Positions 52,916 to 62,775 of a stretch of DNA of 64,000 bases are shown here, piece by piece. Position 1 is the stretch's first letter. Every line of letters starts with the position of its first letter. Below the pieces are notes generated by a model. It did not search any database. It was not told the origin of the DNA and saw only the letters and a program-made list of their open reading frames with translations. Position numbers and translations under genes: made by a program. The stretch covers positions 62,001-126,000 of the forward strand of contig NZ_JBNNUK010000007.1 of assembly GCF_050279675.1 (NCBI RefSeq). The letters run 5' to 3'. This DNA is from Viridibacillus sp050279675 (GTDB taxonomy: Bacteria; Bacillota; Bacilli; Bacillales_A; Planococcaceae).

Positions 52916-52950
52916 CCCACCTTTCTACTATGAAGTATGCCTAATTAATT

Positions 52951-52976
52951 TACGGTTGAACTACTAAAAGGTTTCA
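52951..52976 (-). promoter_or_regulatory. ECF sigma (sigma-W type) promoter of yqeZ-floA
   Basis: On the minus strand TGAAAC (52976-52971), 16-nt spacer, CGTA (52954-52951): the full sigma-W consensus with the same spacing as the Ter promoter at 10277-10304. Start would be near 52945, giving a 30-nt leader to the GTG. Confidence 0.8.
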
Positions 52977-53007
52977 ATTTTTTTATTTTAATTTCCTCCT
53001 TCAAATT

Positions 53008-53043
53008 AAAGGCGGGAAACAAACTTCTTATAATGCCCGCTTT
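53008..53043 (-). terminator. Possible terminator at the aarF-like gene end
   Basis: GCGGG (53012-53016) pairs with CCCGC (53036-53040) and AAA with TTT around them, with one bulge and a 19-nt loop containing the stop codon; T-rich sequence follows on the minus strand. Weak but sensible, as the next gene has its own promoter. Confidence 0.4.
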
Positions 53044-55019
53044 GAATTTCTAATTGCTTGAACAGACAATCTAACAAGTAATACTGCACTTAAAAATAAA
53101 CCTAAAAAAGACACCGTATTTAAATAAACTGCATACGCAGTATTTATAAATTGTGAAATCGCTAAAAGAGCAACTGAGATAATCCCAAACGTAATACCGA
53201 CCATTAATAAAATAAAAAGTGAGAACCATTGTGAGATGAACAAAGTATTCTCCTTACCAGAAAACATATCTAACTTGACCTTCATCTCACCTTTTTCTAA
53301 CCTTGTTGTAATATGGTCAATTTTTTTAGGCATCTGTTTGAGCATTGGCAACATCATAATCAGCTCTTGTTGTAAATGGTCTTTTAACTCAGTAGGACTT
53401 GAAATCGTTACAAAGGATCGTTTATTATTTGCTGTAAAACGCTTTGCTTCTGAAAATAGATCAAAAGTAAGATCTACTCCATTAAGTGTACCTTCTAAAG
53501 TGATTAACGCACGTAATGCTACACCTACCATTGGATAAAGCTTTAACTCATAATGCTGAATAATGGTAAATAACGTTTGTACAAGTTCCTCAGTTGATAC
53601 TTTATCTAAATATTGTAATTGAATGAGTAGCTGGCTTAATGCTTGTAATAATCCCCCTTCATCCATGCCGTTCTTATCAACAAGTAAATTCTTCAAGCCT
53701 TCTAACACAATTTCCGGATCATTGCGTTCAATACCAATAAATAGTGTCCTTAATCCCTTTTGTTGTACAGGTCCTAGTCTGCCAACCGCTCCAAAATCTA
53801 AAAAAGCTGCCTTACCATTATTCATGACATATATATTTCCCGGATGAGGATCTGCATGAAATACGCCAGCTACTAGCAGCTGTTCTAAAAAGCTATCGTA
53901 AATTGAACTAAGTAATTCATGCCTTTTTTCATTTGTTTTTTCAAAATTTTGTTGATAGTTATAAATACTGACGCCATGAATGTACTCCAAGACGAGTAAA
54001 TACTCATTGCTATATTCTTTATAAACATGTGGAATTTTAACTTTGTTTTTGCTTTTAGAGAGTGCATTCGAAACTTGTTCCATATTACGTACTTCCATTT
54101 CGAAATTAATCTCTTCAAGTAGACTATTAGCAAAGCCAGTCGCCAGCTGATGGAAACCTAGATTTTCTGCCCAAGTTGACTCTTCAACTAGCCAAGTTGA
54201 AAAGTGCAATAAAATATCTAAGTCTTTTTGCATAACCGAAGTTATATTAGGTCTTAGTAATTTTACGACAACTTCTTTGTCATTCTCTCTCAAGACAGCC
54301 TTGTGTACTTGCCCTATGGAACCTGAAGCAATAGGCTGCATATTAAAACTCCGAAATACTTCCGACATCGGCTTTGCTAAATCTTGTTCCAGTCTCTTTT
54401 CTACTTGCTCTGCTGTCATCGGTTTAACGTTTTGCTGTAGCGTAGATAACTCTTCTATAAAAACGGTAGGAAAAATATCTTTGCGTGCAGATAACACCTG
54501 ACCGAATTTAATAAAAATACCACCACACTCTTCTAACATATTACGCAGTGCAATAGCTAAATAGCGATCATTCTCATACGTACGTTTATACTTCAAAGCC
54601 TTACCAATACCGTGTTTAAAAGCTATTTGAAATACTTCTACGAGTCTTTTTTGTCTACGAAATCGACTACGAAATCTTGTGACGATATTTTTTTGCCCTG
54701 TTAATCTTTCACCCTTCGCTCCTAGTTGGATAGGGTCGAAAAGTTCTAATATTAAATAAAACAACATTGCGATTAATAACATACTGCCGATCCACACAAG
54801 TGTACTGACATTTGTTACTGCTTGCACCATGTCTTCGTTTTTATAATCGGTATGACGTAAATACGAATACCAATAGACAAACGTTGTGAAGGTCAAACTA
54901 AATACTGCTGATAAAATGCGCTTCATAAAATTCAATTTCGTACCAATCAAACGGCCACTGACAAAATAGATAATTAAACCGACCATTAAGAGTTGTAATG
55001 CAGTCCAAATATAATGCAT
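53028..55019 (-). CDS. ABC1/UbiB (AarF) family atypical kinase
   Basis: A 663-residue membrane-bound protein. Two N-terminal helices (about 5-25, 33-50 and one near 73-92), UbiB kinase-like domain (about 170-480) with the KxGQ motif FIKFGQVLSARKDIFP, the Ala-rich loop ASGSIGQVHKAVL, VVKLLRPN, and HADPHPGNIYV...AFLDFGAVGRL, then two C-terminal helices (about 600-655). UbiB proteins act as ATPases in quinone or membrane-lipid handling; in Bacilli the target is not known. It replaces rpsU-yqeY found here in B. subtilis. Confidence 0.88.
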   Translation of the reverse strand: MHYIWTALQLLMVGLIIYFVSGRLIGTKLNFMKRILSAVFSLTFTTFVYWYSYLRHTDYKNEDMVQAVTNVSTLVWIGSMLLIAMLFYLILELFDPIQLGAKGERLTGQKNIVTRFRSRFRRQKRLVEVFQIAFKHGIGKALKYKRTYENDRYLAIALRNMLEECGGIFIKFGQVLSARKDIFPTVFIEELSTLQQNVKPMTAEQVEKRLEQDLAKPMSEVFRSFNMQPIASGSIGQVHKAVLRENDKEVVVKLLRPNITSVMQKDLDILLHFSTWLVEESTWAENLGFHQLATGFANSLLEEINFEMEVRNMEQVSNALSKSKNKVKIPHVYKEYSNEYLLVLEYIHGVSIYNYQQNFEKTNEKRHELLSSIYDSFLEQLLVAGVFHADPHPGNIYVMNNGKAAFLDFGAVGRLGPVQQKGLRTLFIGIERNDPEIVLEGLKNLLVDKNGMDEGGLLQALSQLLIQLQYLDKVSTEELVQTLFTIIQHYELKLYPMVGVALRALITLEGTLNGVDLTFDLFSEAKRFTANNKRSFVTISSPTELKDHLQQELIMMLPMLKQMPKKIDHITTRLEKGEMKVKLDMFSGKENTLFISQWFSLFILLMVGITFGIISVALLAISQFINTAYAVYLNTVSFLGLFLSAVLLVRLSVQAIRNSKRAL

Positions 55020-55114
55020 AGCTTCACCTACATATCTTGTATGATGTCTATTATTAAATCATAAATTGCCTCAGGATTGCTTGTAAAGTACATCAAAAAA
55101 TACATACAATAATT

Positions 55115-55155
55115 AAAAAGCTAGTACATTCTTTTTTTGAATGAACTAGCTTTTA
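55115..55155 (-). terminator. Terminator of the deoxysugar operon
   Basis: Seventeen-nt arms with one mismatch (AAAAGCTAGT...ACTAGCTTTT core; 55115-55131, 55139-55155), 7-nt loop, T-run on the minus strand, 6 nt past the operon's last stop. Confidence 0.82.
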
Positions 55156-55160
55156 TTTTA

Positions 55161-57218
55161 TTATCTAGTAAATGCAGCCGCTACTCCTCCATCAACAGTG
55201 ACCATACACCCTGTTGTTTTTGCCGCTTTCTTCGATGCGAAAAAGGCAATTGCTTCAGCAATATCGATTGGATATATATTTTCTTTTAATACTGTGCGAT
55301 CTTTATAATGATTTTCTAGCTCATCTGGATGAATGTTATACGCCGCTGCACGTTCCTCACGCCACTTCGATCCCCAAATTGCAGATCCTTGTAGAACAGC
55401 ATCTGGTAATACTGAATTGGCACGAATACCAAAGTCGCCACCCTCTGCTGCTATACAGCGAGCTAAATGCACTTCTAACGCTTTTACTGAACTATAAGCT
55501 GAAACGTTTTTACCTGCATAGACTGAGTTTTTAGAGCCAATAAAAATCATACTGCCACCTAGTAACTGCTTTTTCATAATTGTAAACGCTTCTCGGGACA
55601 CTAAGAAATATCCCGTTCCTAATACATTCATGTTAAGATTCCATTCTTGTAAAGTTGTTTCCTCTAATGGACTAGAAGTTGCTAATCCGGCATTATTCAC
55701 AAGAATATCTACACCACCATACTTCAAGATAGTTTGTGCGAAGGCGTCTTTGATTTGGTTTTCGTCCGTAACATCCATCACTACCGAAAATGCACGTCCT
55801 TCTCCGTATTTCTGATTCAACTCTGATGCTACTTTCTCAGCACCTTCTTTATTTAGATCAGCAATTACGATATGTGCTCCTTGAGAGGCAAGTAATCGGC
55901 ATGTAGCACTACCAATCCCCCCTGCACCTCCTGTGATTAAGGCCACGTGTCTTGAAAACTCGGCTTCCGCTGGTGCTAAACTCAGTTTATAAAGTTCTAA
56001 TGGCCAATACTCAACAGCAAATGACTCTTCATCTGATAGTGAAGTAAATCCGCCAATAGCATCTGCCCCTTTCATCACTGAAATAGCACGCTGATACAAA
56101 GCCTGGCTTAACTCGGCTGCTTGTATATCTTTCCCTGTTGTAATCATACCAAGCCCACGAATCAAAATAACTCTAGGAGATGGATTAAACATTTTGTCAT
56201 CAGCAGTTGCAAAGCGGTTAAAATATGCCTCATATTCTGATTGATAAGCCGAGATTTTTTCTTGAATTACCATCTCTAAAGTATCTTCGTTGCCATCCCA
56301 TTCAATAAATAACGGTACACGCTTCGTATGTACTAAATGGTCTGGACAAGCTGCTCCTACATTCGATAATACTTCAATTTTCCGACTATTAATAAAAGTA
56401 AGGACCTCTTCAGATTGATCGATGCTTGTAATCACTTTTTCATATTTTGAAGCTATTCCACGTACACCTGGTAAAACCTTGCTTAGTAATCGCTGTCTAG
56501 TTTCCGCCTCTATAGGCTCTATAAGCTGCCCTCCAAATGGCTCCTGCGTCGCAGCAATGGAGTCGATATAAGCCTCTGCTTTGTTAATCACCTCAATTGT
56601 TCTTGTATAGCTTTCTTCTGCGGTATTTCCCCATACAACTAGACCATGCTTTTCCATTAATACAAGTTCGGCATTTGGGTTATGTTGCACACCTTCAGCA
56701 ATTATTTTAGACAACAAAAATCCTGGTCTTAAATAAGGAACCCAAACAAAGCTATCTCCAAATATCTTTTTAGCTATCTCTTCACCATTCGGAGCACAGC
56801 ATATGCTGATGATTGCATCTGGATGTGTATGGTCAATGTGCTTATATGGTAAAAAGGCATGTAAGAGTGTTTCAATAGAAGGTCTTGGCTGCTTTTTAGA
56901 CAGCATACAATGCTCTAAGTACGCGACCATTTCTTCATCTGTCATTGCCTCGCGTTCTATTAGTTGTTGCATATCCAAAAGTTTTAAAGCTGTGAAGTTA
57001 TGGTCACCCATAGTTGCTAGGTCAGACCCACTCCCTTTTACCCACATGACTTCTACTTCCTCACCCTTAAAATCTTTTGCCGTTGTTTTAAAGGAAGTAT
57101 TTCCTCCACCCCAGTTACATACGCGTCGATCACTTCCTAATAAATTAGAGCGGTATGTTAATTCCTCAACTTTATTGACAGCAGGTCTATTTAATTGATT
57201 CCATAAATTTTGCACCAT
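55161..57218 (-). CDS. Bifunctional class II aldolase / short-chain dehydrogenase (RhaEW/YuxG type)
   Basis: A 685-residue fusion. Residues 1 to about 415 are a class II aldolase (WGGGNTSFK, HTHPDAIISICCAP with metal His, EKHGLVVWG); about 425-685 an SDR with TGGAGGIG, NNAG and the SAYSSVKA catalytic Tyr/Lys. In relatives the aldolase cleaves L-rhamnulose-1-phosphate to DHAP and L-lactaldehyde and the SDR oxidises lactaldehyde to L-lactate. With FucI and FucA here, fuculose-1-phosphate may also be used. Start inside the preceding kinase gene (32-nt overlap), behind GGGAGGG. Confidence 0.88.
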   Translation of the reverse strand: MVQNLWNQLNRPAVNKVEELTYRSNLLGSDRRVCNWGGGNTSFKTTAKDFKGEEVEVMWVKGSGSDLATMGDHNFTALKLLDMQQLIEREAMTDEEMVAYLEHCMLSKKQPRPSIETLLHAFLPYKHIDHTHPDAIISICCAPNGEEIAKKIFGDSFVWVPYLRPGFLLSKIIAEGVQHNPNAELVLMEKHGLVVWGNTAEESYTRTIEVINKAEAYIDSIAATQEPFGGQLIEPIEAETRQRLLSKVLPGVRGIASKYEKVITSIDQSEEVLTFINSRKIEVLSNVGAACPDHLVHTKRVPLFIEWDGNEDTLEMVIQEKISAYQSEYEAYFNRFATADDKMFNPSPRVILIRGLGMITTGKDIQAAELSQALYQRAISVMKGADAIGGFTSLSDEESFAVEYWPLELYKLSLAPAEAEFSRHVALITGGAGGIGSATCRLLASQGAHIVIADLNKEGAEKVASELNQKYGEGRAFSVVMDVTDENQIKDAFAQTILKYGGVDILVNNAGLATSSPLEETTLQEWNLNMNVLGTGYFLVSREAFTIMKKQLLGGSMIFIGSKNSVYAGKNVSAYSSVKALEVHLARCIAAEGGDFGIRANSVLPDAVLQGSAIWGSKWREERAAAYNIHPDELENHYKDRTVLKENIYPIDIAEAIAFFASKKAAKTTGCMVTVDGGVAAAFTR

Positions 57219-58869
57219 TACTCATTTCCCTCCCAGTCTTTAATTTGTGTAAAGTTAAAAGATCATCATTGCTGCTAAAATAATGGCTAAGGTTTCTATA
57301 TATGCCATATAGTTTGTTGTAGATTTCTTCATTTTTTTTATTCGGTGAATATTGAATATAATCCTTGAAGCCTATCTTTTGGATTGCACTATTTAGAGCA
57401 TCTTTTTCATTAGCTTTGTCCTGGGCAGCAGCGGCACCTAAAATAGCCGCTCCTAGAGCTGGTACTTGGTGATGGTCAACAACTAAGATTTCTTTTTGTA
57501 AGACATCAGCATATATTTGCATAAGGAATGGATTCTTTTTTGGAATCCCACCAGTTACGACTATTTGATGAATCTCTATATTTTTTTCTTCAAATAAATC
57601 GACAATCACTTTTGTACCAAAAGCTGTTGCTTCAAGTAAGGTACGGTATTTCTCATGAGCTTCTGTTTGTAATGTTTCCCCCACAAATACACCCGAATAA
57701 TTTGAATTAACATAAGGAGTACGATTTCCATTATGCCAATCAAGTGCTACCATCCCTGTTTCACCTGCATCGAGGGCTTCAGCCTTTTCGTTTAACAGTT
57801 GAAAAAGAGTTAAATTTCTCTCTTTCGATTCCTGAGTATAAGATGCTGGTACTTGGTGTTTTATAAAACTCGCAAAAATATCACCAACTGCTACTTGCCC
57901 TGCCTCATATGCATATAAACCAGGGAGAATACCATTTTCCACAACTCCTGAGATACCTGGTATAGTAATCTCTTGTTCACTTAATAGTAAATGGCAACTT
58001 GATGTCCCCATAACGATTTGGAGGATTCCAGGTTTATAGATGCCAGCACCAGGGACTGCCGCATGTGCATCTATAATACTTGCGCTAACAGTTGTATTTT
58101 CTGAAAGACCAAGTAAATTAGCAAAATAAGGTGTTAACGTTCCTGCAGAGCTACCTACTGGTATTACCTCGCCTTTAAGTTGAAGTGTGTAGACTTCTGC
58201 TAACTTCGGATGAATAGATTGAAGTATCTTTTTATCTAAATATCCGACTTTTGTTTGCCAAAGTCCTTTATAACCTGCAGAACATATACTTCTAGATACA
58301 TTCCCCGTTAATAGTGAAACAATCCAATCTCCAGCTTCTAAAAAATAATCGGTACTTTCAAATAGAGTAGGTGTATCATTTAAAATTTCCAACAACTTCG
58401 GAAGTAACCACTCAGAAGAAATGACACCGCCATATTTATCAAGATAAGGATGATCTGCCAGCTTCTCCGTTATCAACTGTGCCTCTTTCTCAGCACTATG
58501 ACTCTTCCACAACTTTGCATAAGCATGTGGTTGATTAACATACATCTCCTTACTACATAATGGAGATAACTGCTGATCCACCGGTAAACAAGTACAGCTA
58601 GTAAAAGCGACGCCCATTCCTTTTATATTATTAGGATCCACTTTCGTTTCTTCCAATAAACTCCGTACAGTAGTCGTTAATACTTCTACATAGTCATTCG
58701 GATTTTGTAACACCATATTCGCTTTAAGGAAGTTGCCATTTAATGATTTTGTCATAACCCCATGTGGGTAAGACATTTCAGCTACTTTAATGATGGCGCC
58801 ATTTTCATGATCCACTAAGACGGCTCTAGCAGATTCTGAACCAAAATCTATACCAATTACATAATTCAT
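57187..58869 (-). CDS. araB: Ribulokinase-type FGGY carbohydrate kinase
   Basis: A 560-residue FGGY kinase. N-terminal phosphate motif IGIDFGSESARAVLVD (about 5-20), VAFTSCTCLPVD, AGDWIVSLLTG, ALDWHNGNRTPYVN and TGGIPKKNPFLMQIYADVL match ribulokinase (AraB) in order and length. AraB accepts L- and D-ribulose; with FucI, which also turns D-arabinose to D-ribulose, the real substrate may be D-ribulose or another ketose. The symbol is by homology only. ATG behind AAGGAGGAG, 14 nt after fucI. Confidence 0.82.
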   Translation of the reverse strand: MNYVIGIDFGSESARAVLVDHENGAIIKVAEMSYPHGVMTKSLNGNFLKANMVLQNPNDYVEVLTTTVRSLLEETKVDPNNIKGMGVAFTSCTCLPVDQQLSPLCSKEMYVNQPHAYAKLWKSHSAEKEAQLITEKLADHPYLDKYGGVISSEWLLPKLLEILNDTPTLFESTDYFLEAGDWIVSLLTGNVSRSICSAGYKGLWQTKVGYLDKKILQSIHPKLAEVYTLQLKGEVIPVGSSAGTLTPYFANLLGLSENTTVSASIIDAHAAVPGAGIYKPGILQIVMGTSSCHLLLSEQEITIPGISGVVENGILPGLYAYEAGQVAVGDIFASFIKHQVPASYTQESKERNLTLFQLLNEKAEALDAGETGMVALDWHNGNRTPYVNSNYSGVFVGETLQTEAHEKYRTLLEATAFGTKVIVDLFEEKNIEIHQIVVTGGIPKKNPFLMQIYADVLQKEILVVDHHQVPALGAAILGAAAAQDKANEKDALNSAIQKIGFKDYIQYSPNKKNEEIYNKLYGIYRNLSHYFSSNDDLLTLHKLKTGREMSNGAKFMESIK

Positions 58870-58883
58870 CTTTAGCTCCTCCT

Positions 58884-60668
58884 TTATCTATAAAGAGGTC
58901 CAAAATTTTGACATGCTCTAAAATCAGCTTGTTCACTTTCTTGCGTACCAAACATATTCCAAGCATTCGGTCTAAACAATTTATCATTAGCTACATTGTG
59001 CATGTTGACTGGAATGCGAAGCATAGATGCTAATGTGATAAATTCGGCACCTACATGGCCGTATGTTAAAACACAATGGTTTGCGCCCCAATTATTCATC
59101 ACTGAATACACATCTGTGAACGCACCTTCACCCGTAATATTTGGTACAAACCATGTCGTTGGCCAAGTTGGATCTGTGCGAAGATCTAGCGTATCATGCA
59201 TATCTTCTTCGAGTTCGACAGTATGACCTTCTGCTAGTTGCAACACTGGTCCAAGGCCTTTGACATAATTTAATCGTGCAATCGTTACAGGCATTTCTCC
59301 CTTTGTTGTAAAATCGGTCGAGTAACCACCGCCACGGAAATATTCTGTTGAAGCTGGTCTCCACTTTGTATTTTCTATACAATGTTCGATTTCTTCATCC
59401 GTTACTTCCCAGAAAGGTTTAATCGCTGGCTTGCCATCAATTTGTTGATGTCCAGTTCCATCGAGTGCCGCTGAACCAGAGTTAATCAGATGTATAAAAC
59501 CATTTGCCGCTCTTCCAACAGGCTCTTTGCCTGTCACACGTTTAACTGCTGATGGACTCCAATACGTCCGAACATCTGCAAATACCTGTGCCGTATTCGT
59601 CAATAAATGCCCGAAAGCCATCGTTACACCGTTCAAACTATCATTTTCAGTTGCAAGTAGATAGGGTGCCCGCTTACCATTCCAATCAAATGACGAGTTT
59701 AATATCGTTTCCATAAAATCACCGTTAGGGAAATGATCGGTCCATTGACGTTGCCCTTGGAAACCTGCTATTAAAGCATTTCTACCTAAAGCTTCTTCTT
59801 CCCAACCTTTTGCAGCCATTTTGTCATTACCAACCATTAAATCTTTCGTGATTAATGTCATTTTTATCGACGTTTCTAAATCCTTTGCTAGTTGTTCATC
59901 TGTGCGTTTAAACGCCTCTTTATTATTATCTTGACCAAAAATGAATTTTTCCTTAACCCATTTATAAGCTCTATCATATTCTTCTTCGTCAAAAATATTT
60001 AAATCTAATCTTCTCACAAACTCGCTCATATCAATGTATTCATTGCGCATACCTAAATACTCTTGGAAGAAATCATCCTTTACAATACTTCCGGCAATCC
60101 CCATAGACACAGATCCCATTGCTAAATAAGATTTTCCTTTTAATGTTGCAACTACAATCGCTGCCTTTGTAAATTTCAATAATTTTTGTTGTACATCTTG
60201 AGGAATCTCGGAATCTCCTGCATCTTGTACGTCTTCACCGTATATTCCATACGCAGGTAGCCCTTTTTGATTGTATGCAGCTAGTACTGCAGCTAAATAC
60301 ACTGCTCCAGGTCTTTCAGTTCCATTAAAACCCCAAACAGCTTTTGGAAGTTGTGGATCCATATCCATTGTTTCACTACCATAACACCAACATGGCGTGA
60401 CAGTAATCGATATACCAACACCTTCTTTTTTAAACTTTTCTGCTGCTCTCGCTGCCTCTGCTACGCCTCCAATACAACTATCTGCGATGACACATTCTAC
60501 TGGTTGCCCATTATAGTAAGATAAATTTTCACTTAGAAACTTTGCTACAGCTTTAGCCATACCCATCGTCGTTTCCTCAAGTGATTCTCTTACTCCTCTT
60601 CTTCGCCCATCAATTGCTGGTCGAATACCAATCTTAGGTAAATCGCCAATATATCTGTTATTCATCAT
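58884..60668 (-). CDS. fucI: L-fucose isomerase
   Basis: A 594-residue isomerase, full length for FucI. Marks: IGIRPAIDGRRRGVRESLEE (about 13-32), VTPCWCYGSETMDMDP, AVWGFNGTERPGAVYLAA and the metal-binding NNWGANHCVLTYGHVGAEF region near 540-558. Turns L-fucose to L-fuculose (also D-arabinose to D-ribulose), Mn-dependent. AGGAGG ribosome site. 12 nt after the kinase gene. Confidence 0.94.
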   Translation of the reverse strand: MMNNRYIGDLPKIGIRPAIDGRRRGVRESLEETTMGMAKAVAKFLSENLSYYNGQPVECVIADSCIGGVAEAARAAEKFKKEGVGISITVTPCWCYGSETMDMDPQLPKAVWGFNGTERPGAVYLAAVLAAYNQKGLPAYGIYGEDVQDAGDSEIPQDVQQKLLKFTKAAIVVATLKGKSYLAMGSVSMGIAGSIVKDDFFQEYLGMRNEYIDMSEFVRRLDLNIFDEEEYDRAYKWVKEKFIFGQDNNKEAFKRTDEQLAKDLETSIKMTLITKDLMVGNDKMAAKGWEEEALGRNALIAGFQGQRQWTDHFPNGDFMETILNSSFDWNGKRAPYLLATENDSLNGVTMAFGHLLTNTAQVFADVRTYWSPSAVKRVTGKEPVGRAANGFIHLINSGSAALDGTGHQQIDGKPAIKPFWEVTDEEIEHCIENTKWRPASTEYFRGGGYSTDFTTKGEMPVTIARLNYVKGLGPVLQLAEGHTVELEEDMHDTLDLRTDPTWPTTWFVPNITGEGAFTDVYSVMNNWGANHCVLTYGHVGAEFITLASMLRIPVNMHNVANDKLFRPNAWNMFGTQESEQADFRACQNFGPLYR

Positions 60669-60680
60669 TTCAATTACCTC

Positions 60681-62114
60681 CTAAATGAAAGTTTTATATT
60701 GTTCTATTATTTCCTGCCAGCGTGCTTGGTCCTGTGGTATAAATTCATCCGGATGAAATGAGCGAGATACAAGAACTCTTCCTTCTTCTATCGAATTTAT
60801 TTCACCTAAGGCTCGTAACTGTGATAAACCATTACCAATTGAACTCGCTTCAATGGGCCCAGCAAATACAACCTTCCCTGTTGCATTGGCAATCAATTGA
60901 CATAGCGATATGTTTTGAGCCCCGCCTCCGCCAATATAGATTTCCGTTGTAGATTGTGATGCTAATTGCTCTATGTTTTTAATCACTTTTGCATAACTAA
61001 TTGCTACACTTTCAGTAAAGCAACGTACATATTCTCCAATTGTACTTGGTGTCGCTTGGGCCGTTTTCGCACAATACGTTTCGATTGCTAAGGTCATCGA
61101 TTTAGGATTAAAGAAAAGAGGATCTTCTGGATCGATTATTGTTTTAAAAGCGGAAGCTTCCAAAAACCCTTGCCTCTCAATGTCATAGGATACTTTCATT
61201 CCTGATGCGTTCCATTCCTCACGTAACTTTTGTAAAATCCAAAAACCCATTGCATTCTTTTGAAAACGAATTGCCCCTTCACTCGTGCCCTCATTTGTAA
61301 AGCCTGCTTCAAACGCATCCCTACTAACTATCGGTTTGTCAACTTCTTTGCCGACTAAGCACCAAGTCCCAATACTCATGAAAACTGCATTTTGTCTATT
61401 AATTGGCAAGGCGGATAATGCACAAGCTGTATCGTGACCGGGTACTAAAGCCATTTGAATTGATGGGAAATCTAATACATCTCCTATCATTTGATGTGGC
61501 ATTTCAATAGATGCTAAAGGTAGCTGTTGGCGAAAAATCAATTGCATAAGTCCTTCATCCCATTGCTTGCTTTCATGATTCACTAACTGTGACGTTGAAG
61601 ATATAGAGTATTCGTTTAACGCAATATTCGATAAACCATATAACAATAAATTAGGCATCATCAAGATAGACTGACAAAGCTCCCTATAGTTAGGGGATTT
61701 TTCGTAAATGGCCATAAGTTGAAATAGGGTATTAATAGTGGAGATTTCATTTCCTGTTCTTTTAAATAACTCATAAGGATCTATTAGTTTTTTCAACTTC
61801 TGAAGTTGCGGCTCAGAATGTGTATCTCTATATGAGAAGGGCAACGATAACAGTGCATACTCTTTATTTAGTAATCCTATATCGACACCCCACGTATCAA
61901 TTCCAAGTGAGGCAGCTGGAAAATCAACCTTTTGCAAACCTGTCTTTAATTCTTTTATAAGTACAGGATAATCCCAATAATAATGACCTTGAACTAATTG
62001 TGGCTTATTGTTAAATCTGTGGATCTCCTTGATAGAAATCGTATCGCCATCAAATTTTTCCGCTATTAATCTTCCGCTTGAAGCGCCTAAATCATACGCA
62101 AGAACAGTTGTCAC
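60681..62114 (-). CDS. rhaB: Rhamnulokinase-type FGGY kinase (probable fuculokinase)
   Basis: A 477-residue kinase of the RhaB branch: YDLGASSGRLIAEKF (about 7-21), SLGIDTWGVDIGLLN, VPGHDTACALSALP, SIGTWCLVGKE, and EIYIGGGGAQN near 403. RhaB-type enzymes beside fucI usually phosphorylate L-fuculose. GTG at 62114 lies 7 nt from AGGTG; the TTG 6 nt upstream is too close to the site. No rhamnose isomerase gene is seen in the window. Confidence 0.87.
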   Translation of the reverse strand: MTTVLAYDLGASSGRLIAEKFDGDTISIKEIHRFNNKPQLVQGHYYWDYPVLIKELKTGLQKVDFPAASLGIDTWGVDIGLLNKEYALLSLPFSYRDTHSEPQLQKLKKLIDPYELFKRTGNEISTINTLFQLMAIYEKSPNYRELCQSILMMPNLLLYGLSNIALNEYSISSTSQLVNHESKQWDEGLMQLIFRQQLPLASIEMPHQMIGDVLDFPSIQMALVPGHDTACALSALPINRQNAVFMSIGTWCLVGKEVDKPIVSRDAFEAGFTNEGTSEGAIRFQKNAMGFWILQKLREEWNASGMKVSYDIERQGFLEASAFKTIIDPEDPLFFNPKSMTLAIETYCAKTAQATPSTIGEYVRCFTESVAISYAKVIKNIEQLASQSTTEIYIGGGGAQNISLCQLIANATGKVVFAGPIEASSIGNGLSQLRALGEINSIEEGRVLVSRSFHPDEFIPQDQARWQEIIEQYKTFI

Positions 62115-62126
62115 AATCAATCACCT

Positions 62127-62771
62127 CTACTCTCGAAGTAATTTCGAGCGATATTTCTCTGAAGAAAGATTTCTTAATGCTAAACATTCTTCGTCCGTTA
62201 ATATTCTAGGACCGCCAAAAATCGTACTAATAGTAAATACTTTGGCCGATTCCTCTGTTAGTTGCATGAAAAAATACGCTTCCTTCATTGTTTTCCCGAC
62301 AGTTAGTACACCATGATTCCTCATAATCATCACATCATGATCCAAAACAAGTTCAGATACTTTCTCAGCCAATTCATGAGTAGTTGGAATGACGTAATCG
62401 ATATAACCAACCTTTTTCACCATGGCAGGGAAATCCGGAAATAGTGGTGGAATGTTTTGTCCTGCAGAGGATACACCTACCGAGTAAGTTGGATGTGCAT
62501 GGAGAACTGCTTGAATCTCATGATTATCTCTAAAGCATGTTAAATGCATTAAAACTTCTGATGAAGGACGCAAATCTCCCTCGATTTCACCGGACTCAAT
62601 ATGAACCTTAACCCATTCTTCATCTGCTATTTCTTTTAAGTCATAACCACTTGGAGAAATATACATATACTCTCCATCCCTCATACTTAAATTGCCACCC
62701 GCACCAACCACTAAACCACTTTGCACTAATTCTGTTGCGTACTTTTGTAGATCTTGAATTACACTAGTCAT
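62127..62771 (-). CDS. fucA: L-fuculose-phosphate aldolase (class II)
   Basis: A 214-residue zinc aldolase. GAGGNLSMR (24-31), catalytic Glu72 in SSEVLMH, zinc ligands His91 and His93 in HAHPTYSVG and His153 in RNHGVLTVG. Splits L-fuculose-1-phosphate to DHAP and L-lactaldehyde. ATG behind GGGAGGG. Length and motifs fit FucA; AraD-like epimerase is the other option but less likely beside fucI. Confidence 0.88.
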   Translation of the reverse strand: MTSVIQDLQKYATELVQSGLVVGAGGNLSMRDGEYMYISPSGYDLKEIADEEWVKVHIESGEIEGDLRPSSEVLMHLTCFRDNHEIQAVLHAHPTYSVGVSSAGQNIPPLFPDFPAMVKKVGYIDYVIPTTHELAEKVSELVLDHDVMIMRNHGVLTVGKTMKEAYFFMQLTEESAKVFTISTIFGGPRILTDEECLALRNLSSEKYRSKLLRE

Positions 62772-62775
62772 CCAA

